A stretch of 15,464 nucleotides of DNA from an uncultured bacterium (lineage in GTDB: Bacteria > Acidobacteriota > UBA890). Shown here piece after piece: positions 1 to 6,472 of this stretch. Made by a program: the position numbers and the translations under genes. The stretch's first letter is position 1; each line of letters starts with the position of its first letter. The DNA lies in assembly GCA_937922775.1 (NCBI GenBank), contig CALAKE010000574.1, positions 1 to 15,464 of the forward strand, read 5' to 3'. Below the pieces are notes generated by a model. The model saw only the letters and a program-made list of their open reading frames with translations, had not been told where the DNA came from and did not search any database.

Positions 1-811
1 GCAGGGGGCCGGCTGCGGCGACCCGGAAGGCCTGGTTCACCTGCTCTGGATCTGTATCCGTGCCGAGGTGGGCGATGAGGTCGACCACAGAAACGTTTGG
101 CGTGGGTACTCGGATGGCGCAACCGTCGAGCTTGCCCTGCAGCTCTGGAAGAACCAGCCCCACCGCTTTGGCGGCACCCGTCGTCGTCGGAATCATCGAC
201 AGCGCAGCGGCCCGCGCTCGGCGCAGGTCCTTGTGCGGCATGTCCTGGATTCGCTGGTCGGAGGTGTAGGCGTGGATCGTCGTCATCCAGCCTCGCTCGA
301 TTCCGAACTCCTGGTTCAATACCTTGGCGACGGGAGCCAGGCAATTCGTCGTGCACGAGGCATTCGAGATGATGTGATGGTTGTCAGGGTCGTACTGCTC
401 CTGATTCACCCCGAGACAGATCGTGACGTCCGGGCCTTTCGCGGGAGCAGAGATGATGACCTTCTTGGCGCCCGCGTCGATATGCTTCTGTGCGTCGTCA
501 CGAGCCCGGAACAAACCGGTCGACTCGATAACGATATCCACCTCGAGCTCTTTCCAGGGCAGGTCCGCCGGGTCGCGCACGGCGGAGACTTTGATGCTGG
601 AGCTATTGACGATGAGCTCACCTTCTCCCGCCTTCACTGAACCGTCGAAGCGGCCGTGAACGGAATCGTAGGCCAGCAAGTGGGCGAGTGTCTCGGCGTC
701 GGTGATGTCATTGAGGGCGACGAACTCCAGGTCGGAGTCATCTCTTAGGGCGGCGCGCAGTGTATTGCGCCCGATTCGACCGAAGCCGTTGATGGCAACT
801 CGGGCTGGCAT
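1..811 (-). CDS. gap: Glyceraldehyde-3-phosphate dehydrogenase, type I (3' end outside window)
   Basis: This gene encodes the glycolytic/gluconeogenic enzyme that oxidises glyceraldehyde-3-phosphate to 1,3-bisphosphoglycerate with NAD in the cytoplasm. The minus-strand frame opens at the ATG complementary to 809-811 and runs off the window start, so 270 of about 330-340 residues are visible. The Rossmann motif NGFGRIGR lies at residues 8-15. An Asp at 35, in VALND, is typical of NAD-preferring enzymes. The active site SNASCTTNCLAP has its nucleophile at Cys153, and TTIHAY supplies the catalytic His180. The stretches HKDLRRARAA and PTTTGAAKAV are classic family signatures. A strong Shine-Dalgarno (AAGGAG) about 7 nt before the ATG fixes the start. 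The gene diverges from the lytic transglycosylase. The call is very secure; only the C-terminus is missing because of the window edge. Confidence 0.97.
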   Translation of the reverse strand, partial: MPARVAINGFGRIGRNTLRAALRDDSDLEFVALNDITDAETLAHLLAYDSVHGRFDGSVKAGEGELIVNSSSIKVSAVRDPADLPWKELEVDIVIESTGLFRARDDAQKHIDAGAKKVIISAPAKGPDVTICLGVNQEQYDPDNHHIISNASCTTNCLAPVAKVLNQEFGIERGWMTTIHAYTSDQRIQDMPHKDLRRARAAALSMIPTTTGAAKAVGLVLPELQGKLDGCAIRVPTPNVSVVDLIAHLGTDTDPEQVNQAFRVAAAGPL

Positions 812-833
812 GGGTGATCTCCTTGGCAGCTTG

Positions 834-850
834 CGCGGCACGAAGCCGCG
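834..850 (-). other. Small hairpin in the gap 5' leader
   Basis: Minus-strand RNA would form a 6-bp GC stem (CGCGGC / GCCGCG) closed by the loop UUCGU, about 16 nt upstream of the AAGGAG ribosome site. It could stabilise the gap mRNA or affect its translation. The inverted repeat is plain in the sequence, but any function is inference. There is no U-tract, so it is not a terminator. Confidence 0.4.
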
Positions 851-903
851 GCGACACTTACATATTGACGGGAGTGGTACGGCGCACGGGCACCGCCCCT
901 GGG

Positions 904-932
904 ATTATCCGGGCGACTGGAGAGCCTGTCAA
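904..932 (-). promoter_or_regulatory. Sigma70-type promoter of gap
   Basis: On the minus strand a perfect -35 box TTGACA (complement of 927-932) is followed by a 17-nt spacer and the -10 box GATAAT (complement of 904-909), which is 5 of 6 to consensus. The predicted transcript would start near 897 and have a leader of about 86 nt before the gap ATG. This is the best promoter match in the window. It suits a highly expressed glycolytic gene. Activity is inferred from sequence only. Confidence 0.75.
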
Positions 933-969
933 ACCAGTTTGGGCACGGGGCGAACTCTTCTACGGTCGA

Positions 970-1019
970 GTCACTATTAGTGACTATTAGTCACTTACAG
1001 TCATGTTTGATCATATAAG
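970..1019. repeat. AT-rich block with 10-bp-phased repeats and overlapping palindromes
   Basis: Two perfect palindromes overlap: GTCACTATTAGTGAC (970-984) and GTGACTATTAGTCAC (980-994). Each has 7-bp arms around a single T. Read from 971, consecutive 10-mers begin TCACTATTAG, TGACTATTAG, TCACTTACAG, TCATGTTTGA and TCATATAAGC. Four of the five start with TCA, and the phase equals one helical turn. The block is strikingly AT-rich compared with its surroundings. It sits about 38 bp upstream of the gap -35 box and before the transglycosylase gene. That position suggests an operator for a DNA-binding regulator that binds cooperatively on one face of the helix. I do not recognise the motif. Confidence 0.5.
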
Positions 1020-1073
1020 CTGCTTGCTTCTCTAAGGACTGTGTTGGCGACCATTTACCCTTCGTCCCCCTCC

Positions 1074-1102
1074 TTGCAGGAAAAGGACCCGCTGCTTACA
1101 CT
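1074..1102 (+). promoter_or_regulatory. Candidate promoter for the lytic transglycosylase/rqcH unit (weak)
   Basis: TTGCAG and TACACT are separated by 17 nt, matching the sigma70 consensus at 3 and 4 of 6 positions. A second candidate, TTGATC with TCTAAG 18 nt downstream (1007-1036), partly overlaps the phased repeat block. Either would leave a leader of more than 200 nt before the chosen start. Neither is strong, and the choice between them is uncertain. Confidence 0.25.
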
Positions 1103-1120
1103 TTACCGGACTGACAACTA

Positions 1121-1152
1121 CGGTTCGGCTTCGCTCATGAAGTTGCGAACCG
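1121..1152 (+). other. Stem-loop in the presumed leader of the lytic transglycosylase mRNA
   Basis: CGGTTCG (1121-1127) pairs with CGAACCG (1146-1152). Inside it, CTTC (1129-1132) pairs with GAAG (1139-1142), giving an interrupted hairpin with a 6-nt apical loop. No U-tract follows, so an intrinsic terminator is unlikely. It may be a structured 5' UTR element. Only the inverted repeats are directly visible. Confidence 0.35.
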
Positions 1153-1316
1153 GCCACCGGCCACGCTAATCAGCCCACCCTGGGTCGTGTGGTTAAAGGG
1201 CGCTCGAGCGGGGGAAATTCTCGGGCAGCCCAGCTTTCCAGAAAAACAGAGAAGAGCGGTCTACGCGCTGAAGCCACATTATCGCTGCATCCAGGCATCG
1301 GTGCTGGCCGTTGAAC

Positions 1317-1322
1317 AAGGAG
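1317..1322 (+). promoter_or_regulatory. Ribosome-binding site that decides the transglycosylase start
   Basis: AAGGAG lies 8 nt before the ATG at 1331 but only 2 nt before the ATG at 1325. The 1331 start is therefore preferred. It also yields a protein that begins directly with a hydrophobic membrane anchor. Confidence 0.6.
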
Positions 1323-1330
1323 CCATGACT

Positions 1331-1978
1331 ATGTGTAGTCCAATGAGGTGGCTGGTACTTGCGCTGATGGGGCTGAGCCTCATCTTGCTGCAGGTGATTC
1401 ATCACCAGACCACTGAGATGGACGAGCTGATCGAAAGCGCACTCGACCATCAGGCCGAAATTGACCGGTTCGAAGCGCAGCTCGACGAACTGAAAATCGA
1501 AGCCAGCGTCCGCAATGTTCTGGACGCCCACGACATCAACGTCCCACGTCGCGACATCCTAGGCATCACCCAGAGCATCCTAGAGGTGAGCCATCACTAT
1601 GATCTGGAGCCTGAGCTCATTCTGGCCGTGATCTTCACCGAGAGCAGCTTCAACGTCCATGCTGAGTCTCCCAAGGGCGCCGTCGGCCTCATGCAGCTCA
1701 TGCCGGCGACGGCTCTGGCGGTCGCCGACGAGTTGCAGCTCGAGTGGAAGGGTCGTCAGCTGCTGACCGACCCGCAGATCAACATCCTGCTGGGAACCTC
1801 CTACTTGCGATACCTGATGAAGATGTACAACGAGCAGGGGCTCGACTACGCGCTGGCCGCGTACAACGTCGGCCCGGGCCGGCTGGACGAGCTGATTCGT
1901 GAGCGAGGGCGGCCACCGGCTCGCTATGCCGAGAAAGTTCGCACGGTGAGCGAGGAGCTGCGGCGAGAGTTCTTCTAG
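1331..1978 (+). CDS. Membrane-anchored lytic murein transglycosylase (SLT family)
   Basis: This enzyme is predicted to cleave the MurNAc-GlcNAc bond of peptidoglycan with formation of 1,6-anhydro-MurNAc, acting in the periplasm. From ATG 1331 it has 215 residues. A short n-region and hydrophobic segment (about 6-24) form an uncleaved anchor or signal. A charged, probably helical linker (30-65) follows. The Slt70-like catalytic domain occupies about 80-213. It shows the catalytic Glu in TESSFN (Glu104), the GAVGLMQLMPATA motif (117-129), ILLGTSYL (152-159), and AAYNVGPG (176-183) followed by YAEKV. It is shorter than Slt70 and resembles stand-alone SLT domains. The gene lies 33 bp upstream of rqcH on the same strand and is probably cotranscribed with it. 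An in-frame upstream start at 1187 is possible but would put 48 non-signal residues before the anchor. The family call is secure; the cellular substrate and partners are unknown. Confidence 0.93.
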   Translation: MCSPMRWLVLALMGLSLILLQVIHHQTTEMDELIESALDHQAEIDRFEAQLDELKIEASVRNVLDAHDINVPRRDILGITQSILEVSHHYDLEPELILAVIFTESSFNVHAESPKGAVGLMQLMPATALAVADELQLEWKGRQLLTDPQINILLGTSYLRYLMKMYNEQGLDYALAAYNVGPGRLDELIRERGRPPARYAEKVRTVSEELRREFF

Positions 1979-2011
1979 CCCGCCGCTGGGCGGCGCAACC
2001 GGTCGGAGATC

Positions 2012-3913
2012 TTGGACCTCGTACTGCTTCGCCGGCTTTTGAGGGAGATGGGGCCCCGGCTCGAGGGGGCCCGCATCGACCAGGTCTATGGCCTGCCGCG
2101 CAATGACCTGGCGATAGTGCTCGGTTATTCCGGGGCGCCACGGCTGTGGTTTTGCACCGAGCCGGATGAGCCTCATCTGTACGAGCGCAGCGGACCGCAC
2201 CCTGCCCCGTCGCGCCCGCCCGCATTCGCGATGGCAGCTCGCAAGTTGCTTTCAGGGCGACGTATCGCGGGCATCGAGGAGGTTGGCGAGGACCGGGTGG
2301 TGACCCTCTACTGTGGCGGCAGCTCCGCAGGGTCTCTCGTTTTCGAAGTCATCCCCCGGCGCTCAACGGCGATGCTGGTCGATGGCAACGGCGTCGTGCG
2401 CGCAGTTTGGCATCGGCGCAGGAGTCGCATCCGGGCTGGCGAGATCTACGTCCCTCCGGATACACCCCCACGCAGGGACCCGCAGGAGCTCGGGGATGAA
2501 GACTGGCGCAACCTCGAGGCCTCTGGTGACGCTCGCGCGATCAGCCGCTCCTTGGCCCGGAGCCTGCGCGGAATGTCGCTTCTCGTCGCCAAGGAAGCGG
2601 CTCACCGCTACTTCGAGGGCATGTCGCTGAGGAAGGCGGTCCTGCACGAGCTCGAACGTGCAGAGGAAGAACCCACCGCGGCCTGTATCTACGCGCCGCT
2701 TCCTCTCGACGAGCTCAGCGAGCTTCCACCTCGCAGCCAGTTTCTCCTGGCACCCTATGAGCTCGAGCACGTTCATCACCTCGAGGCCGTGCCGTTTTCC
2801 GATTGTATGGAGGCTGCCGCCGTGTTCTATCCGCTGCGCGCACGCCTGCGCATCCTGCAGCGCGTGCGCACCGAGCTGGGCTCGGCCCTCGAAGTGGCCG
2901 CGGCCCGTACCACCCGCACTCTGGAGGCGGTATCTGAGGATCGAGCCTCCCTGCGTCAGCCCGATCGCTACCGGCGCTGGGCCGACCTGCTCCTGGCTCA
3001 TCCCGATGCCGACCCGGAGGAAGGGCCGGGGAAGAGCGGCGGTGGCAACCTCCACGGAGCCCGCGTCGTCGTCCCCGACGACTATGGCGACGGCGAGCCC
3101 ATCGAGATTCCTGTAGACCCCAGCAAGGGCATCATCGAGAATGCCCAGACATACTATCGGCGCGCCAAGCGTGCGACGCGAAGCGTCGAGCGAACGCAAC
3201 AGAGGCAGAGAACGCTCGAAGCCCGCAGTGGCCGAATCGCCAAGCTCCACCTGGAGATCGCTGACGTCTCTGACCTGCGCTCGGCCCAGCGGATGGCTAA
3301 GCGCGCCGCAGCCGAGGGGGCCGAGGTCAAGCCGGATCGCTGGCAAGAGCCTGAGGCCCTCTTTCCCTCCGCGGACCATGATGGTCTCTCTGTCGTGCCG
3401 GACGAAGCGTACGGAGCTTCCGCTGGAGGTAGTGAGCAGCCCCAGGACACTGTGCCCACCACAAGAGGAAAGGTGGCCCCGGGCATCTCGTCATACACCT
3501 CGAGTGATGGCTACGAGATCCTGGTCGGACGTAACGCCGGCGCCAATGATCGCCTGACGCACCGGATGGCGGCACCACACGACTGGTGGCTACACGCAGA
3601 AGGCCCCGGCTCTCACGTCGTGGTCCGCAACGCGAAACGAGAAGAGGAACCGCCCGCTGCGACGCTCTCCGAGGCGGCCTCCCTGGCCGCATACTTCAGC
3701 TTCGCCCGCGGAGCCACGAAGGTGAACGTGCACTTCACGCAGGTTCGGCATCTACGCAAACCAAAAGGCGCCTCCCCGGGGCGGGTGATTCTCAAGCTGA
3801 GACGAACGGTACTCGCCGAGCCGCTGTCACCCAAGAAGATCTTCGACGACTCGGGCGGGGACGCGAAAACAAAGACCGAGCCCCCGACCCGCTCGGGGCC
3901 GGGGGCTCGGTGA
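2012..3913 (+). CDS. rqcH: RqcH/NFACT family ribosome quality control factor
   Basis: Bacterial RqcH binds 50S subunits carrying stalled nascent chains and recruits tRNA-Ala to add C-terminal alanine tails that mark the chain for degradation. The predicted protein has 633 residues. The NFACT-N domain (about 1-200) opens with a family-like helix followed by RIDQVYGL. It keeps an Asp-Arg pair (94-95, EDRVV) that appears to match the pair needed for tailing in Bacillus subtilis RqcH. A charged helical middle (about 280-440) probably holds the HhH and coiled-coil parts and includes IENAQTYYRRAK (375-386). A low-complexity linker (440-490) precedes NFACT-R (about 494-605), which carries DGYEILVGRNAGANDRLT and DWWLHAEGPGSHVVV. 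The start is a TTG at 2012 with GGAG just upstream, which matches the N-terminus usual for the family. The final 12 codons (TEPPTRSGPGAR) lie within the terminator hairpin of the convergent operon and are probably dispensable. Older annotations call this family fibronectin-binding protein A. Confidence 0.92.
   Translation: MDLVLLRRLLREMGPRLEGARIDQVYGLPRNDLAIVLGYSGAPRLWFCTEPDEPHLYERSGPHPAPSRPPAFAMAARKLLSGRRIAGIEEVGEDRVVTLYCGGSSAGSLVFEVIPRRSTAMLVDGNGVVRAVWHRRRSRIRAGEIYVPPDTPPRRDPQELGDEDWRNLEASGDARAISRSLARSLRGMSLLVAKEAAHRYFEGMSLRKAVLHELERAEEEPTAACIYAPLPLDELSELPPRSQFLLAPYELEHVHHLEAVPFSDCMEAAAVFYPLRARLRILQRVRTELGSALEVAAARTTRTLEAVSEDRASLRQPDRYRRWADLLLAHPDADPEEGPGKSGGGNLHGARVVVPDDYGDGEPIEIPVDPSKGIIENAQTYYRRAKRATRSVERTQQRQRTLEARSGRIAKLHLEIADVSDLRSAQRMAKRAAAEGAEVKPDRWQEPEALFPSADHDGLSVVPDEAYGASAGGSEQPQDTVPTTRGKVAPGISSYTSSDGYEILVGRNAGANDRLTHRMAAPHDWWLHAEGPGSHVVVRNAKREEEPPAATLSEAASLAAYFSFARGATKVNVHFTQVRHLRKPKGASPGRVILKLRRTVLAEPLSPKKIFDDSGGDAKTKTEPPTRSGPGAR
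3863..3911 (-). terminator. Intrinsic terminator of the sigma/anti-sigma/membrane-protein operon, inside the rqcH 3' end
   Basis: ACCGAGCCCCC (3875-3885) and GGGGGCTCGGT (3901-3911) are perfect complements, extended by one more pair at 3886/3900. On the minus strand the stem is followed by CTTTGTTTT (3874-3866), a proper U-rich tract. It sits about 33 nt beyond the stop of the minus-strand gene. On the plus strand no U-tract follows, so its effect on rqcH transcripts is doubtful. The left arm, loop and most of the right arm encode the last codons of rqcH. Confidence 0.85.
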
Positions 3914-3944
3914 AGTCCAGAAGACTCTAGAAACACTCTACCTG

Positions 3945-5093
3945 CTAATAGCGGCCCTCGTCGTCACCGTTAGGTTGCTCAGTAGGTCTCGGCTCGTCGT
4001 CAACTTCCTCGACGACAACCTCGTCGACCTCGGTTTCAGTCACGATTTCGACGTCACCGACAACCGGTTCAGCGGTGGCCACGAAGCCATCGGCCGGCGC
4101 AACAGGAGGTGGTGTCGTCGGCACTTGACGGCGCAGCCAAGGCAAGTTCGACCCGAAACGCGTCGCGAATACCGAGCCCAAACCGACCAGTGCCGCGACC
4201 GTCCACATGAGCGAGCCGAACACCGGAAAGTAGCGCAGGATTCCGAGCACCGCACCACCGGCGAGAACGATGCCGATCTGCGAGGCCTCCGGTCGACCTA
4301 CCATCCGCATGACGCGGCTGCCGACGCTCTGGAAGACCGCGACGATGCCGAAGATGTAGGCCAGCCACCAGCCGAAGATCAGCGCCAGCAAGAACGGGAT
4401 GCCGATCAGCAAGAAGCACAAGATCAGCAACACGATGAAGGCGAATGCCAGGGCGAAGACACCTACCAGGCCGATCGCACCAAGCCTCAGTGGCTCACGT
4501 GACACGGCATGGCTCGCCGACGAGACCCTGTCCCCCACCAACGCTACCGTCAGGATTGCCAGCAGCAGCCAATAGAGGAATTGGGTTGTACGGGTGAACA
4601 TGACGAATGGAGTGAAACCCCACCAGCCGCCAAAATGGAAAGGCGACCAGCTTCCGAACAGGTCATCCATGCCGTAGCCGAAGCTGACGTTCACCAACTC
4701 GCCGTCGATTTCAGCGCTGTCGTCTCGCGACAGACTACCCCCCACCACGGTTGCGTTGCCGCCCACGCGCGCGCCAGGACCGAGGCGGAGCCTACCTCCG
4801 ACTACAGTGGCATCACGGTCGACTCGACCATTGATCGTGAGCTCACCACCAATCACGACGACCTCACGCCGGGCGACGCCGTCGACCCGGATCGAGCCGC
4901 CTACCGCCACCAGATCTTCGCGGGCAACCTCGTCCTCTTCGACGACAATGCTGCTGCCCATGACGAAGCCGCCGTCACCTGCCTGGACATTGATACAACC
5001 GACAGAGAGGGCACCGGCAACCAGAACCACCAGCACCCCAGTCCATCTCCAGTCAGTGAATGGCCACCCCTTTCGATGCGCCAGATTGGACAT
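3945..5093 (-). CDS. Bactofilin-like repeat membrane protein in an ECF sigma operon
   Basis: The protein has 382 residues and no secure function. A basic N-terminus and hydrophobic segment (17-33) ending SVGC resemble a signal peptide or imperfect lipobox, with Ser at -3. Four imperfect repeats of about 18 residues (about 60-133) follow, each centred on [VI]GG: AVGGSIRVDG, VIGGELTING, VVGGRLRLGP and VVGGSLSRDD. This pattern is typical of polymer-forming bactofilin-type beta-solenoids, here predicted to be extracytoplasmic. An aromatic, Gly-rich stretch (138-165) leads to several transmembrane helices (about 170-187, 205-230, 232-258, 274-310). The C-terminal tail (about 325-382) is Pro-rich, then strongly acidic. 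AGGAGG 9 nt upstream supports the start. The gene begins 25 bp after the anti-sigma gene and is probably its cotranscribed output or effector. A role in sensing or shaping the envelope is inference. Confidence 0.8.
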   Translation of the reverse strand: MSNLAHRKGWPFTDWRWTGVLVVLVAGALSVGCINVQAGDGGFVMGSSIVVEEDEVAREDLVAVGGSIRVDGVARREVVVIGGELTINGRVDRDATVVGGRLRLGPGARVGGNATVVGGSLSRDDSAEIDGELVNVSFGYGMDDLFGSWSPFHFGGWWGFTPFVMFTRTTQFLYWLLLAILTVALVGDRVSSASHAVSREPLRLGAIGLVGVFALAFAFIVLLILCFLLIGIPFLLALIFGWWLAYIFGIVAVFQSVGSRVMRMVGRPEASQIGIVLAGGAVLGILRYFPVFGSLMWTVAALVGLGSVFATRFGSNLPWLRRQVPTTPPPVAPADGFVATAEPVVGDVEIVTETEVDEVVVEEVDDEPRPTEQPNGDDEGRY

Positions 5094-5118
5094 TAGCTTC
5101 GACCTCCTCGCCCGCCGT

Positions 5119-5724
5119 TCATTGCCGCCGTTGATAGTTCAAGACCATACGAGTGAAAACGTAGTTCAGTGTCACAGTCGCCAGCAGCACTCCTAGCTGC
5201 ACGGCCAGCCCACTGTTCCGGGCCAAATCGAAGAGCCGCAGAACGATGGTCGCTCCAGCTCTGGCCAAGGCCATTGCCGGGGACAGGAAGCTGCCCACGG
5301 TGCTGATCACGAAGCTGCTGATCTCAGCCAGGCCGGTGATGGCACTCGACAACAACCCCGTGGTGTTCGCACCAGCCACCGCCTCGGAGCTGATCGCCAC
5401 CCAGGCGCCCAAACCGAGCACGGCCACGAGCGACGCCGCCAGGCCAAAGCTCCACCCGGCCACCTTGCGCCAAGGCACTTCGGCGGGCGGCTGGAAGGCC
5501 GGTTGCTGCGCAACCCGGGCCATGACCGCTTCGGTAAAGTCCTGCGGTGGCTCGATGTTGCGAATCGCCCCGATCTGCTGCAGGAATCGCGATTCCTGAT
5601 CGAGAGCCTCGCGGCAAGTCTCACACTTCTCCAGATGCAGCTCGATCCACCGCGTCGCATCAGGTGACAGCTCACCTTCGATGTACGCGGACAGTCGATC
5701 GTGGTCTGGGCGATGCTCGCTCAT
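5119..5724 (-). CDS. Zinc-finger (ZAS) anti-sigma factor, membrane-bound
   Basis: This is predicted to hold the upstream ECF sigma factor inactive at the membrane until an envelope signal triggers release. The 201-residue protein starts with a cytoplasmic ZAS domain (1-60) carrying the hallmark H-x3-C-x2-C (His30, Cys34, Cys37) and the usual LSAYIEGELS lead-in. A transmembrane helix lies at about 88-112. A moderately hydrophobic region (120-165), possibly membrane-associated, follows, then a second clear helix (172-192) and a basic end (NYQRRQ). Its ATG overlaps the sigma stop codon as ATGA, so the two proteins are translationally coupled, as is usual for sigma/anti-sigma pairs. The extra C-terminal hydrophobic segments make it longer than the simplest one-helix anti-sigmas. 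The signal it senses cannot be read from the sequence. Confidence 0.88.
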   Translation of the reverse strand: MSEHRPDHDRLSAYIEGELSPDATRWIELHLEKCETCREALDQESRFLQQIGAIRNIEPPQDFTEAVMARVAQQPAFQPPAEVPWRKVAGWSFGLAASLVAVLGLGAWVAISSEAVAGANTTGLLSSAITGLAEISSFVISTVGSFLSPAMALARAGATIVLRLFDLARNSGLAVQLGVLLATVTLNYVFTRMVLNYQRRQ

Positions 5725-6326
5725 GATGTCTCAGCGCTCGCGAGAGCGGGGGAATCGTCTTCGAATAGATCAGTCAGAGATCGGCGCAAGGCCTCCCGGG
5801 CGCGGAAAATCCGTGTCTTCACGGTACCGATCGGAAGCTCGAGGGCATCCGCTATCTCTTCATAGGACAAGTCTGCAGCATGACGCAACACAATTGGCTC
5901 CCGGTACTTCTCGGGCAACGCCTGAACTGCGGCCGAGATGCGATCCTCGAACTCGCCCTCCAGGTACACGGTATCGGGCGTCGGGCCCAATGAGGCCACC
6001 TCACGCTCGCCCGTACCATCTTCGAACTCCAGCGGGGCATCCAAGGACACCGTCGGAACGCGACGCCGGCGCAACTCGTCGATAGCGGCGTTTCGCGCGA
6101 TGCGAAACAGCCACGCCGCAAACGGGTAGCGTGGCTGATACGTCGCCAGGGCCGAGTAGGCCTTCAAGAAGATGTCCTGTGACAGGTCCACAGCGTCCTC
6201 GTAGTTGCCAAGCATCCGACAGACATAGTTGACGATCTGCGATTGGTATCGCCCGACCAAATCAGCGTAGCGGTGCTGGTGTCCATTGAGTACCGCTTCC
6301 ACGATGGCTCTATCGTCAGTGTCCAT
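5721..6326 (-). CDS. ECF (RpoE-like) RNA polymerase sigma factor
   Basis: This sigma70-family alternative sigma factor has 201 residues and would direct RNA polymerase to a small stress or envelope regulon. Region 2 (about 20-88) contains DAVDLSQDIFLKAY and then PFAAWLFRIARNAAIDELRRRR, the -10-recognition and melting segments. An acidic linker (about 91-126) follows. Region 4 (128-184) holds LPEKYREPIVLRH and the helix-turn-helix SYEEIADALELPIGTVKTRIFRARE that reads the -35 box. The start at 6326 gives a normal ECF N-terminus, though no good Shine-Dalgarno precedes it. It heads a three-gene unit with its anti-sigma and a repeat-bearing membrane protein. I could not find a convincing GGAAC-type autoregulatory promoter upstream. 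It diverges from yggS. Confidence 0.95.
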   Translation of the reverse strand: MDTDDRAIVEAVLNGHQHRYADLVGRYQSQIVNYVCRMLGNYEDAVDLSQDIFLKAYSALATYQPRYPFAAWLFRIARNAAIDELRRRRVPTVSLDAPLEFEDGTGEREVASLGPTPDTVYLEGEFEDRISAAVQALPEKYREPIVLRHAADLSYEEIADALELPIGTVKTRIFRAREALRRSLTDLFEDDSPALASAETS

Positions 6327-6384
6327 CTACAATTTCATCGTCGTTTGTTAGTACGGTTTGGACGGCGGTTTGTTTCGCCTGAAC

Positions 6385-6400
6385 GGGCCACAATAGGCCC
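6385..6400. promoter_or_regulatory. Small inverted repeat between the divergent sigma gene and yggS
   Basis: GGGCC (6385-6389) and GGCCC (6396-6400) form a perfect 5-bp inverted repeat around the 6-nt centre ACAATA. It lies in the 146 bp between two divergent starts. It could be an operator or a chance GC palindrome; nothing else supports a role. Confidence 0.2.
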
Positions 6401-6472
6401 AAGCGCACCAATCTGTAGTCGACGCCCCGGAGCTTGTCCAGCCTCGGTGGCCGAATGCTAACATCCACTCGC

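Larger units (their letters stand above)
812..1330. other. Divergent intergenic region between gap and the lytic transglycosylase
   Basis: These 519 bp hold no convincing gene. An open frame reaches back to 1187, but its first 48 codons look nothing like a signal sequence and have no ribosome site. The region contains the gap promoter and leader hairpin, the phased repeat block, a weak plus-strand promoter candidate near 1074-1102 and a hairpin at 1121-1152. Two tandem CCGGCCA units (about 1150-1164) follow that hairpin. I found no tRNA or known riboswitch. Confidence 0.6.

Noticed and set aside
1187..1330. N-terminal extension of the lytic transglycosylase from 1187
   Set aside because: The 48 extra residues are not signal-like, the start has no ribosome site, and AAGGAG lies at the ideal distance from the ATG at 1331.
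2363..3379. A 338-codon minus-strand open frame inside rqcH
   Set aside because: It is a shadow of the conserved rqcH coding frame, with no ribosome site or protein-like motif pattern.
6327..6472. An ECF-type (GGAAC...GTC) autoregulatory promoter before the sigma gene
   Set aside because: I saw fragments such as GCGAAAC and GTCCAAA on the minus strand, but the spacing is far too short for a -35/-10 pair.
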